From: CAZQLE01 sp964593905 | GTDB taxonomy: Bacteria > Chloroflexota > Anaerolineae > Anaerolineales > Anaerolineaceae | Reading direction: 5' to 3' | Assembly: GCA_964593905.1 (NCBI GenBank) | Contig: CAZQLE010000027.1 | Span: 1-25,704 of the forward strand | Length of the DNA: 25,704 bases | In this document: in pieces, positions 1-6,937 of the stretch | Layout of the letters: every line of letters starts with the position of its first letter | Position numbering within the stretch: position 1 is the first letter of the stretch | The notes under the pieces: generated by a model | Databases searched by the model: none | The model's input: the letters and a program-made list of their open reading frames with translations, nothing else | What the model was told of the DNA's origin: nothing | Position numbers and translations under genes: made by a program

Positions 1-417
1 CCCGCAGGAGAAGCCTACATTGCCCCGCTGGAAGGAACCGCCAACGGACAACTGGTTGCCCCGGCAGGTTGGTACCCAAATCTGACAGAAAACCTGGTTT
101 TAACCTTTAAAGCCGGCGAAGTGGTCTCAGCCATCGGCGGCGGTCTGGCAGGTGAAGAGCTGCGTGCCGCCTTTTGTGTTGGAGAAGACCGCTATCGCCA
201 CCGCCGCAATTGCGCCGAACTGGGCATTGGCACCAACCCCTTTGCCAGCCGGGCCGATAACGTGCTCGAAGCCGAGAAAATTCGTGGAACGATCCATATC
301 GCTGTCGGAGACAGCGCCCACATGGGCGGGGTGAATGAATCAGATCTGCACGAAGACTTTATCATCCCACAGCCTGCCCTCTATATTGATGGGCTGCTGG
401 TCCCGGTCGGGCAATAG
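1..417 (+). CDS. M29-family aminopeptidase (aminopeptidase T-like), 3' part
   Basis: The reading frame is open from base 1 to the stop at 415-417, so the gene begins upstream of the window; 138 residues are visible. The visible part matches the C-terminal half of M29 (AmpS/PepS/aminopeptidase T) metallopeptidases. It has a LVAPAGWYPN-like segment, then EELRAAF, an ELGIGTNP segment, the EKIRGTIHIAVGD stretch that carries family metal ligands (Glu and His), and a terminal H-x-D in DLHEDF followed by a short strand ending in the C-terminus. Family members are cytoplasmic enzymes that release N-terminal amino acids using two metal ions. The nitroreductase gene begins 52 bases downstream on the same strand, so the two are probably co-transcribed. 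A weaker alternative is a related M29-fold dioxygenase or hydrolase. The N-terminal half cannot be judged. Confidence 0.8.
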   Translation, partial: PAGEAYIAPLEGTANGQLVAPAGWYPNLTENLVLTFKAGEVVSAIGGGLAGEELRAAFCVGEDRYRHRRNCAELGIGTNPFASRADNVLEAEKIRGTIHIAVGDSAHMGGVNESDLHEDFIIPQPALYIDGLLVPVGQ

Positions 418-469
418 GCGAAATTGCCCCGCAGCCAACGTTTAAGTAGATGGAAGGTGTCAAAAATTT

Positions 470-1000
470 ATGGATACCCTGAATGCAATCCTCACCCGGC
501 GCAGTGTCCGTGCATTTAAGAAAGAACCGCTTCCCCCCGCAATGATGGACACCCTTCTACAGTCCGCTGCCACCGCACCCAGCGGCGGCAACCTTCAGGC
601 ATGGAGCTTTATCGCCCTGCAAGACCCGCGCCGTCTGCAAGCGCTTGCCATGCTTTCACCGGGGATGGGAACACCCCCGCCGGCTGCGGTTGTACTGTGC
701 ATTGACCGCAGTCGCGCTGGAAAACCCGGCGATGGAACGGTTGAATCGATGCTGTGGATGGACCTGGGCGCTGCCATGCAGAATCTGCTTCTGGCGGCCC
801 ACGCGCTTGGCCTGGGGGCCTGCCCCATCGGTTCTTTTCATGCCGCTGCGGTGGCTGTCTTACTGGCTCTGCCAGAACATTTGCAGCCGGCCCTGATCGT
901 GACGGTTGGATTCCCCGGGCAGATCCCCGAGCGGCCCAAGAAACGCCCGGCGGCCGAAATCATCTTTCTGGAATCTTATCGAAATGAAAATGGAAACTGA
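470..1000 (+). CDS. nitroreductase family protein (FMN-dependent)
   Basis: This 176-residue protein belongs to the nitroreductase fold, whose members bind FMN and use NAD(P)H to reduce nitro groups, quinones or similar acceptors in the cytoplasm. The N-terminus shows the family's RRSVRAFK motif (residues about 10-17), which contacts the FMN phosphate. APSGGNLQAWSF (about 36-47) is the usual second FMN-binding stretch. The segment with LGLGACPIGSF (about 113-123) and the C-terminal RPKKRPAAEII complete the pattern. Length is typical of the short subfamily. No strong Shine-Dalgarno precedes the ATG; a GGAAGG lies about 12 bases away, so translation may depend on the upstream gene. The end overlaps the next gene by 17 bases. 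The substrate cannot be predicted. Confidence 0.88.
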   Translation: MDTLNAILTRRSVRAFKKEPLPPAMMDTLLQSAATAPSGGNLQAWSFIALQDPRRLQALAMLSPGMGTPPPAAVVLCIDRSRAGKPGDGTVESMLWMDLGAAMQNLLLAAHALGLGACPIGSFHAAAVAVLLALPEHLQPALIVTVGFPGQIPERPKKRPAAEIIFLESYRNENGN

Positions 1001-1289
1001 AGCGCTAAAAAATGATTGTTTTCATCTGGTGGGGTTCTTGCTCAGCAGTGCACACGGGCTTTATAACGAACCACCCGATTATGGTATTTATCGCCTGATG
1101 GATGCCGCCGAGCGTTTGCTGGCCCTGTTGGATGCTCACGGGTTGGGAGATGAATTTACCCTTACCCTTCAACAACGGCTGGCAGACGAAAAAGCAGCCA
1201 GCATGGATGCCGACCGACAGAAGGCAGTTCTCAATCAGGCGGTAATGGACTACTCACAGGAATTACTCCGTCGTCTTTCGGCCGGGTAA
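984..1289 (+). CDS. small hypothetical protein, possibly DUF6092-like
   Basis: This 101-residue protein is translationally coupled: its ATG lies inside the end of the nitroreductase gene (17-base overlap), and a second in-frame ATG follows two codons later. The sequence is almost entirely helical in character, soluble and acidic, with no signal peptide or membrane segment. A conserved-looking core runs LVGFLLSSAHGLYNEPPDYG then RLMDAAERLLALLD. From memory this resembles the small DUF6092 family, but I cannot confirm it without a profile search. The longer frame back to 906 is rejected as a start because it lies deep in the nitroreductase gene and gives a low-complexity N-terminus. Its place between a nitroreductase and a DUF917 protein suggests an accessory role in the same pathway, which is inference only. 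Confidence 0.7.
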   Translation: MKMETEALKNDCFHLVGFLLSSAHGLYNEPPDYGIYRLMDAAERLLALLDAHGLGDEFTLTLQQRLADEKAASMDADRQKAVLNQAVMDYSQELLRRLSAG

Positions 1290-1310
1290 TTTGAAATTTA
1301 GCCAATATGT

Positions 1311-1316
1311 GGAGGA
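1311..1316 (+). promoter_or_regulatory. ribosome binding site that decides the DUF917 start
   Basis: GGAGGA lies 4-5 bases before the ATG at 1321 and only 1-2 bases before the adjacent ATG at 1318. It falls inside the longer TTG-initiated frame that begins at 1291. The spacing favours 1321 as the main start. Confidence 0.6.
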
Positions 1317-1320
1317 AATG

Positions 1321-2463
1321 ATGCCCGAGCGCGTATTAAAGACACGTCAAGACTGTCTCGATTTTTTGGAAGGGCTTAAGCTCATGGGTACCGGCGGTGG
1401 CGGTTCAGTTGAAACCGGTTTGGAACTGCTGGAAGGCGCACTGCAAGAAGGCCTGGAGTTAAAATGGATTGACTCGGCTGAACTGCCCGAAAACGTGTTT
1501 AGCTGCACCCCCTTTGGTTCGGGTTCGATCTCGGCCGACACCCCCAAAACCGAAAGCGATATCGATCGGCTGGGGGAAAAACTGGGTCTGGTCAACAAAC
1601 ACGGTCATCGCGCCATCGAAGTGGCTGTGCATGAACTGGAACAATATGCCGGTGTAAAAATTGGCGCACTGGTGCCCGTTGAACTGGGCGCAGCAAACAC
1701 ACCCGCCCCGCTGGTCACAGCTGCGCGGCTCAACCTTCCCCTGGTGGATGGCGATTACAGCGGGCGGGCCGTCCCCCAGGATATGCAGACCACTTATTTT
1801 TTGCAAGGGATCAAGACTTACCCGGCAGCCATCACCGATTACTGGGGCAATGTCATTATTCTTAAAGAAGCGGCCAACACCGAAATGGGAGAACGCATCG
1901 GCAAGCTCCTGGCAGTCGCCAGTCATGGTGTGGTTTATGTGGCTTCCATTCTGTTAAGCGCCGCGCAAACCCGCGAGACCATCGTCCCCGGCACGCTGAC
2001 AAAAAGCCTCGAGTTGGGACGGGCTGTGCGCATCGCCCGTGAACAGGGCGCCGACCCTGCTCTGGCGATCCAAAAAATGTTGGACGGTTGGAAACTGTTC
2101 ACCGGTGAGGTGACCGGAAAAGACTGGAAAGATCAGGATGGCGTGATGGTGGGCACCACCCACCTGCGCGGCAGCGGGGCCTTTGAGGGTCATACCCTGG
2201 ATGTGTATTTCTTAAATGAAAATCACGTTGCCTGGTTGGATGGTCAGCCCTACGTGTTCAGCCCCGATCTAATCATTCTTGCCCACCCTGAAACCGGAAC
2301 GGGCTACACCAACACCGAACTCAAAGAGGGTGATCCCGTTGTCGTGCTGGGAACAGCCGGGCCGGTTGTTTTCCGCAGTGAACTGGGGTTGAAGTATTTT
2401 GGCCCGCGTTACTGGGGTTTTGATTTCGATTACACCCCCATCGAGAAAGTCGTCAAAATCTGA
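1321..2463 (+). CDS. DUF917 / S-methyl-thiohydantoin desulfurase-like protein
   Basis: This 380-residue protein matches the DUF917 family, now linked by some members to desulfurization of S-methyl thiohydantoins and found next to hydantoinase-type genes. The hallmark is the glycine-rich GTGGGGS at residues 23-29, followed by a VETGLELLEGAL helix. Later come an EVAVHELEQYAGVKIGALVPVELGAANT segment and a C-terminal beta-rich domain from about residue 280. The frame is open back to a TTG at 1291, but the ribosome binding site sits within that extension, so I place the start at 1321 (1318 is possible). It is the last gene of an operon that follows an aminopeptidase, a nitroreductase and a small protein, and it ends just before a strong terminator. 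The operon content suggests peptide or amino-acid-derivative breakdown; the true substrate is unknown. Confidence 0.85.
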   Translation: MPERVLKTRQDCLDFLEGLKLMGTGGGGSVETGLELLEGALQEGLELKWIDSAELPENVFSCTPFGSGSISADTPKTESDIDRLGEKLGLVNKHGHRAIEVAVHELEQYAGVKIGALVPVELGAANTPAPLVTAARLNLPLVDGDYSGRAVPQDMQTTYFLQGIKTYPAAITDYWGNVIILKEAANTEMGERIGKLLAVASHGVVYVASILLSAAQTRETIVPGTLTKSLELGRAVRIAREQGADPALAIQKMLDGWKLFTGEVTGKDWKDQDGVMVGTTHLRGSGAFEGHTLDVYFLNENHVAWLDGQPYVFSPDLIILAHPETGTGYTNTELKEGDPVVVLGTAGPVVFRSELGLKYFGPRYWGFDFDYTPIEKVVKI

Positions 2464-2477
2464 TTCTGCATAACCTG

Positions 2478-2520
2478 AAAACTACAAGACAGCCAGTCGA
2501 GGGCTGTCTTGTAGTTTTTT
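2478..2520. terminator. bidirectional rho-independent terminator
   Basis: A perfect 17-bp stem (2478-2494 with 2502-2518) closes a 7-base loop and is followed by a T run. The left arm begins with AAAA, so the minus-strand transcript also gains a U tract. It sits between the convergent ends of the DUF917 gene and the methyltransferase gene and can serve both. Confidence 0.93.
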
Positions 2521-2552
2521 TATGCAATCGTCAGACTGCCGGAGATAAACAA

Positions 2553-3128
2553 TCAAGGCGTTGAATGCCCCTTTTCCACAATAACCCAGATGGTGGAACC
2601 ATCTTTTTTAACCTGAACCTGGGCAGATGAAAAATGGAAAAGGCCGGCAATTTCCGATGAAGAAAGAAAATGGCTGCGCATAAACGCCAGTTTCTCAGCC
2701 AGAGCAATCCACTTAACCCTGAATTGGCTGATATCAGGTTCTTCAATTACCAGCCGGCCACCTGTTTTTAGAACCCGCCATAATTCCTCTATTGTATTCC
2801 GCTGACTGATAACATGGTGCAATGCATCCACCATCATAATGCGATCAAAGGTGCTGTCTGCAAAAGGCAATCCCTCGCTTATCGAACAGACCGGCTGAAG
2901 CGCTTTTTTCTTCCGGGCTTCCTGAAGCATATTAAAGGATGGGTCAACCACCATAATTTGGGCCATTTTGCCAATTAAAAATTGGGCAATCCGGCCAGTT
3001 CCGCCACCCGCATCCAACAGAATCCCTGTAGCGGGCGGGTTCAACAGATCCAGTAAATTTTCAGAGATACCTGGCTTGATAAAGCGTTCATAAAAAGGAG
3101 CAAGAAAACCAAAATGGTCGATTCTCAT
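2553..3128 (-). CDS. class I SAM-dependent methyltransferase (UbiE/Methyltransf_11 type)
   Basis: A 191-residue cytoplasmic methyltransferase. Motif I is LLDAGGGTGRIAQFL (about residues 36-50), the glycine-rich SAM-binding loop. A motif II acidic strand follows as VVDPS, then the SEGLPFADSTFDRIMMVDALHH block typical of Methyltransf_11 proteins, and LWRVLKTGGRLVIEEPD (post-motif strand). The frame is open upstream to 3299, but the ATG at 3128 has a GGGGTGA ribosome binding site 5 bases away and gives a normal N-terminus, whereas the extension would overlap thrS. It lies 61 bases downstream of thrS on the same strand, with a terminator-like hairpin between them, so expression may be partly read-through. 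The methyl acceptor (quinone, small molecule or other) cannot be told. Confidence 0.87.
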   Translation of the reverse strand: MRIDHFGFLAPFYERFIKPGISENLLDLLNPPATGILLDAGGGTGRIAQFLIGKMAQIMVVDPSFNMLQEARKKKALQPVCSISEGLPFADSTFDRIMMVDALHHVISQRNTIEELWRVLKTGGRLVIEEPDISQFRVKWIALAEKLAFMRSHFLSSSEIAGLFHFSSAQVQVKKDGSTIWVIVEKGHSTP

Positions 3129-3153
3129 AATCACCCCTGCGACAAAAATACCA

Positions 3154-3179
3154 GGGGTGAGCGCAGTTGCGTTCACCCC
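3154..3179 (-). terminator. terminator hairpin after thrS
   Basis: A 12-bp stem (3154-3165 with 3168-3179, one G-T wobble) with a two-base loop lies just after the thrS stop and is followed on the minus strand by TGGTATTTTTG. It is a plausible intrinsic terminator or attenuator between thrS and the methyltransferase gene. Confidence 0.7.
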
Positions 3180-3189
3180 CGCTACCCGG

Positions 3190-4971
3190 TTAAATTTTGT
3201 TTTCGATGGCTTCTTTGGCACGCTCGATAAATGCAGAGACCGACATCGGTCCCGGATTTTCTCCATTGCGCAAACGCAGTGCAACCTGCCCGGTTTCAAT
3301 TTCTTGATCGCCGATCACCAGCATAAATGGAATTTTTTGATTCTGGGCATCCCGAATTTTAGCGTTCATCCGTTCAGCCCGATCATCCACCATCACCCGC
3401 AAGCCGGCTTTTCGAAGCTGCCGGGCCACATCCTTCGTGTAATCCAGATGCCGGTCTGCAATGGGAATCAGCGCCGCCTGAATGGGCGACAGCCAGACCG
3501 GGAATGCGCCGGCGTAATGCTCAATGAGCACACCAAAGAAGCGCTCCAGGCTGCCCAGCAAAGCACGATGAACCATATAAGGGCGGTGCCGTTGGCCGTC
3601 TTCACCGATATAGGTCATGTCAAACCGCTCCGGCAGGTTGAAATCAAATTGAATGGTGGAAAGTTGCCATTCACGCCCAATGGCGTCTTTGACCTTCAGA
3701 TCAATCTTTGGGCCATAGAAAGCCCCCCCGCCTGGATCCAATTCATAGTCGATCGCAGCGCGCTTTAAAGATGCCTCAAGGGCCGCTTCTGCCGCCTGCC
3801 ATTGTTCCGGTTCACCCACCGATTTTTCTGGTTTAGTGCTCAGATAAGCCTGGATCGCAGAAAAGCCAAAGCTGCGCAGAATGTGCAGACTGAAACCCAA
3901 TGCAAAATCGATTTCGCCGGGCATTTGATCCGGGCGGCAAAAATGATGGGCATCATCCTGTGTAAAGCCGCGCACCCGCATCAACCCGTGCAAAACACCG
4001 CTGCGCTCATAACGGTAGACGGTTCCTGCTTCTGCATATCGCAGCGGCAAGTCACGGTAAGAACGCAAGGAATTTTTATAGATATGAACATGGAAGGGGC
4101 AATTCATCGGTTTGAGAAAATACTGCTGCCCCTCAATATCCACCGGTGAATACATATTCTCTTTATAAAACCCCAGGTGGCCGCTGGTCTCCCAAAGCTG
4201 CGCTTTGCCGATATGGGGGGTGTAGACAAAATCATAACCGTTGGCCTCATGCTCTTCGGTCCAAAAATTCTCAATAATTTTGCGAATTTTTCCACCCTTC
4301 GGATGCCAGAGAATCAGACCCGCCCCGATATCCTCCTGGATGCTGAACAAATCCAGATCATGCCCAATTTTGCGATGATCCCGCTTTTTAGCCTCTTCCA
4401 TCCGCCACAGATAATCTTTCAATTCTTCAGGGCTGTTCCAGGCGGTGCCGTAGATGCGCTGCAGCATGGGGCGTTTCTCATCTCCGCGCCAGTAAGCACC
4501 CGCAACCGACAGCAATTTAACCGCAGCCGGATTAATCTGAGTGGAAATATCAACGTGGGGACCACGGCAAAGATCGGTAAAATCGCCCTGCGAATAAAGA
4601 GAGATTTCGGGTTTCGCCACAATCGGGTTGCCATCCTCATCCAGTTTGCCTTCTTCCAACCCGGCGATCAATTCAAGCTTGAAGGGCTGGTCGCCAAAGA
4701 GCGCTCTGGCGTCTTCGGCGCTGACCACTTTGCGCACAAATTTCACTTTCGACTGGATGATCCCGCGCATGCGCTTTTCAATGCTTTCAAGGTCTTCAGG
4801 GGTCAATGGACGGGGAAGGTCAAAATCATAGTAAAAACCATCTTCAATGGCCGGGCCAATGGCTACTTTCCCATCCGGGAATTTTTCCAATACTGCCTGG
4901 GCCATAATATGAGCAGTGGAATGACGAATGCGATATAACTGCGAATCTTCATATTGACTTTTATCTGCCAT
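3190..4971 (-). CDS. thrS: threonyl-tRNA synthetase without the TGS domain
   Basis: This 593-residue class II synthetase charges tRNA-Thr. The N-terminus begins directly in the editing (SAD) domain, with the zinc-like HSTAH pair at residues 17 and 21 and the DLCRGPH segment that supplies the editing cysteine. The catalytic core shows the MNCPFHVHIY segment, motif 2 (YRYERSG, then RVRGFTQDDAHHF) and motif 3 (LLGSLERFFGVLIEHYAG). The C-terminal 110 residues form the anticodon-binding domain. Most bacterial ThrRS are about 640 residues because of an N-terminal TGS domain, which is absent here. The ATG at 4971 is preferred over the frame's upstream limit at 4995 because a GGAGG lies just before it. 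A T-box leader precedes the gene and controls it by uncharged tRNA-Thr. Confidence 0.96.
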   Translation of the reverse strand: MADKSQYEDSQLYRIRHSTAHIMAQAVLEKFPDGKVAIGPAIEDGFYYDFDLPRPLTPEDLESIEKRMRGIIQSKVKFVRKVVSAEDARALFGDQPFKLELIAGLEEGKLDEDGNPIVAKPEISLYSQGDFTDLCRGPHVDISTQINPAAVKLLSVAGAYWRGDEKRPMLQRIYGTAWNSPEELKDYLWRMEEAKKRDHRKIGHDLDLFSIQEDIGAGLILWHPKGGKIRKIIENFWTEEHEANGYDFVYTPHIGKAQLWETSGHLGFYKENMYSPVDIEGQQYFLKPMNCPFHVHIYKNSLRSYRDLPLRYAEAGTVYRYERSGVLHGLMRVRGFTQDDAHHFCRPDQMPGEIDFALGFSLHILRSFGFSAIQAYLSTKPEKSVGEPEQWQAAEAALEASLKRAAIDYELDPGGGAFYGPKIDLKVKDAIGREWQLSTIQFDFNLPERFDMTYIGEDGQRHRPYMVHRALLGSLERFFGVLIEHYAGAFPVWLSPIQAALIPIADRHLDYTKDVARQLRKAGLRVMVDDRAERMNAKIRDAQNQKIPFMLVIGDQEIETGQVALRLRNGENPGPMSVSAFIERAKEAIENKI

Positions 4972-5002
4972 TTTTCCCTCCAGACTCAAAAACAAATCAA
5001 TT

Positions 5003-5278
5003 AAAACAAAAAACGCCCGTCCCTTCTGGGGCGAGAGTTAAGCAATCACGCGGTTCCACCCAGATTGATCCAGGTTTGGATCATCTCTGAAGACCGTTAA
5101 CGGGGCCAACCGTTCACCATAGTCGGGCGAAAAACACCCTTTCCGGTTTATGCTCACAGGTGGTTTTCATCGAGCTTTTCAAAAGGAACTTACAGCCGGG
5201 GGCTCCCTCTCTCTGGTGATAAAAGCTGCGATTACTCGTCCTGATCAACGCACGAGTATTCATTTTAAAATCATTATA
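5003..5278 (-). promoter_or_regulatory. T-box leader (threonine) with promoter and terminator, upstream of thrS
   Basis: Read on the minus strand, the T-box core GGGTGGAACCGCG (5049-5061) is flanked by CAATC/GATTG arms (5063-5067 with 5043-5047) that form the antiterminator. The competing terminator is a CGCCC/GGGCG stem (5029-5033 with 5014-5018) followed by a T-rich run to 5003. A GATCC/GGATC hairpin (5067-5082) resembles stem III. The 5' part holds the AGGACGAGTA element, an AGAGAG segment, and AACCACCTGTGAGC, in which ACC at 5159-5164 is a fitting Thr specifier codon. A TATAAT at 5273-5278 is the likely -10 box; no good -35 is visible. The UGGA in the bulge implies a tRNA with U before CCA. 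Known mechanism: uncharged tRNA-Thr stabilises the antiterminator. Confidence 0.92.
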
Positions 5279-5376
5279 CTGCGCTGCGGGTCTTTTGTTT
5301 GCGGGTATTTTTTGTGTTGGCGCCGTCTGGGCGTCAATACTTGATCTATCTACACCTTTGAAGTTACCTCCGCGGA

Positions 5377-5415
5377 CCAGCTTGCAGGCTAAAATCAAGA
5401 AAGCCTGCAAGCTGG
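5377..5415. repeat. 14-bp perfect inverted repeat with 11-base loop
   Basis: Arms CCAGCTTGCAGGCT (5377-5390) and its reverse complement (5402-5415) form a strong hairpin downstream of the XRE-cupin gene and upstream of the T-box promoter. Neither strand has a U tract after it, so it is not a standard intrinsic terminator. It could still act as a factor-dependent terminator or a 3'-end stabiliser. Confidence 0.75.
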
Positions 5416-5465
5416 AAATAATTCGTTCTTGCGAACTTTTTAAGGAAGCCCTACTCGCTACACCA

Positions 5466-5867
5466 TTAATGCAGCAATTCGGTGTGATCGATCAGTTTGC
5501 CATCCATAAACGCCCGGGCGGCCGCATCGATATCGTCGAGATCTGTGACCACCGGCTGAATATTCAACCGCCGCATACTTTCATAAGCCCCCCTGCCCAT
5601 TCCACCACACAACACGACCTTGCAATCTGCAATGGCTTCTACCATGCTGGCATGCCTGTTGTGTGAGGCAGAGTCCAACCCATGCCCGGCGCCATGCTGA
5701 TGTTCTTCGACATGCGGCTGTGAACTGAAGTGGTTGTGCCCCACTTTGTCGCGCATCTCACGCTGGGTAATTTGCCCTTCTTCAATGGTCAATACCAGAT
5801 AATACTGTGCCCGACCAAAATGCTGGCTGATGGTTTTTCCATCATCGGTGATGACTGCAATTTTCAT
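5466..5867 (-). CDS. possible separate NifX-like product from an internal start
   Basis: Within the fused frame, an ATG at 5867 is preceded by AAGGAG at 5874-5879 with a 6-base gap, the best Shine-Dalgarno of this transcript. Initiation there would give a 133-residue stand-alone Nitro_FeMo-Co protein beginning MKIAVITDDGK, which is the normal start of free-standing members of this family. The likeliest reading is that two genes have merged by loss of the first gene's stop codon, with both fused and free forms made. An alternative is that the free form is dominant. This entry overlaps the fusion and is not a second gene in another frame. Confidence 0.55.
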   Translation of the reverse strand: MKIAVITDDGKTISQHFGRAQYYLVLTIEEGQITQREMRDKVGHNHFSSQPHVEEHQHGAGHGLDSASHNRHASMVEAIADCKVVLCGGMGRGAYESMRRLNIQPVVTDLDDIDAAARAFMDGKLIDHTELLH

Positions 5868-6518
5868 GCTTAGCTCCTTTTTCATGGCTTCAAGAGAAAA
5901 ATGTCGCCCGCCCGGTTCCTCGCGTTCATCAGACGGGTATAGAACGAGCAAAATCTCAGCGACATCTTCACTTTTGTTTTCCCAACAATGGGGCAGATGC
6001 GCTTCAAAAAGCAAACTATCGCCGGTCTTTAAAAAATATTCGTCCGCTTCAATCTGGTACCGGATAGCCCCGCTCAGACAATAGACAAATTCATGTCCGG
6101 TATGGACGATCATCCGGTCGCCGCTGCCCATCCCTGGCCTCAGGGTGACAACAAATGGTTGAACCACACTGCCGGCCAGGTCTTTGCCCAGGTTTTGCAT
6201 TTGTGTGCTGCCAAATGTCGTCCGGGGGCGCTGGTCGTTGGGGGTAAACACCACGCGCTTCTCAACCAGTTCCGATTCGAAAAAAGCAGAAATCGGCACT
6301 TCCAGCGCCAGGGCCAACTGTTGAAGTGTGCTGACCGAAGGGGAAGACTTTCCGTTTTCAACCAGGCTGAGCGTATTGACATTTAAACCGCTGCGGTCTG
6401 CCAATGCGCGCAGCGAAAACCCGCGTCGGGTACGCAGATCCTTCAATCGCCTGCCAACCCACACTTCGGCAGAGAGCTGATTATTTATATTGGCCGGTTC
6501 AACAGCAGGCAGGTCCAT
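5466..6518 (-). CDS. XRE regulator-cupin protein fused to a NifX/NafY-type (Nitro_FeMo-Co) domain
   Basis: One uninterrupted frame of 350 residues contains three domains. Residues about 20-80 are an XRE helix-turn-helix (GRRLKDLRTRRGFSLRALAD, then LVENGKSSPSVSTLQQLA). Residues about 110-195 are a cupin barrel (HTGHEFVYCLSGAIRY, then TGDSLLFEAHLPHCWEN). Residues about 218-350 match the dinitrogenase iron-molybdenum cofactor domain (MKIAVITDDGKTISQHFGRAQYYLV, ending VVTDLDDIDAAARAFMDGKL). That last domain carries a His-rich insert (HNHFSSQPHVEEHQHGAGH) and CGGMGRGA. XRE-cupin proteins usually end near residue 210. The start at 6518 follows a GGAG 7 bases upstream; an extension to 6560 is less likely. 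It probably binds DNA and senses a small ligand or metal cofactor. No nitrogenase gene is in view. Confidence 0.85.
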   Translation of the reverse strand: MDLPAVEPANINNQLSAEVWVGRRLKDLRTRRGFSLRALADRSGLNVNTLSLVENGKSSPSVSTLQQLALALEVPISAFFESELVEKRVVFTPNDQRPRTTFGSTQMQNLGKDLAGSVVQPFVVTLRPGMGSGDRMIVHTGHEFVYCLSGAIRYQIEADEYFLKTGDSLLFEAHLPHCWENKSEDVAEILLVLYPSDEREEPGGRHFSLEAMKKELSMKIAVITDDGKTISQHFGRAQYYLVLTIEEGQITQREMRDKVGHNHFSSQPHVEEHQHGAGHGLDSASHNRHASMVEAIADCKVVLCGGMGRGAYESMRRLNIQPVVTDLDDIDAAARAFMDGKLIDHTELLH

Positions 6519-6691
6519 CAAATTACTCCATTCCTCACTCAATCCGGGGCCGGGGCGCATAAACGAAGGGCTGCTGCGCCGCCCACGGGTGCCATCCGGC
6601 GATCAGGTTAACTTCAGCTCAATTTTGAACCGGTCGAACTGAATGAGCGCAACGCCGATGACCCTGGTGAGCGCAACGTTTCTCGTTCATA

Positions 6692-6735
6692 TTTATACCA
6701 AAATTATAGTACTAAAATATAAATTTCGGTATAAA
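6692..6735. promoter_or_regulatory. operator-like inverted repeat at the XRE-cupin promoter
   Basis: TTTATACCAAAATT (6692-6705) and AATTTCGGTATAAA (6722-6735) are 14-base arms with one mismatch, separated by 16 bp. On the minus strand a TATAAT -10 box lies at 6703-6708, so one arm touches the -10 box and the other covers the -35 position. This fits autorepression of the XRE-cupin gene, whose start is about 185 bases downstream. Confidence 0.55.
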
Positions 6736-6937
6736 AAAACCAAAATAATGATATAGGTCATTAAAAAATTATGACTGCATCACCCCCCGCCCAGACCTTC
6801 CCCCGGCTTAAGCGAAGAGATCAATAAACATGGGCCGGGGCAACCGCTGACGCGCGCAGCACCCACCGCAACCGGGTTTCCCCCGTGTGCCATTGCACCT
6901 GAGAAGAAGATAAGGCATTTCAACCGCACAAGACCTG

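Noticed and set aside
1291..1320. TTG-initiated N-terminal extension of the DUF917 protein
   Set aside because: The strong GGAGGA lies inside it and fits the ATG at 1321; related proteins begin close to the glycine-rich motif.
1459..1926. 155-codon minus-strand open frame opposite the DUF917 gene
   Set aside because: It lies wholly within a well-supported gene on the other strand and shows no recognisable domain.
3157..3768. 203-codon plus-strand open frame opposite thrS
   Set aside because: It is antisense to conserved ThrRS motifs and has no ribosome binding site or family resemblance.
4177..4938. 253-codon plus-strand open frame opposite thrS
   Set aside because: Same reason: antisense to the editing and catalytic domains, with an amino-acid pattern typical of a shadow frame.
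5003..5278. tRNA-like appearance of the structured RNA upstream of thrS
   Set aside because: No complete tRNA cloverleaf is present; the conserved core is that of a T-box leader.
5295..5666. 123-codon plus-strand open frame over the hairpin and the end of the XRE fusion gene
   Set aside because: It covers a hairpin and the antisense of the NifX-like domain, with no ribosome binding site.
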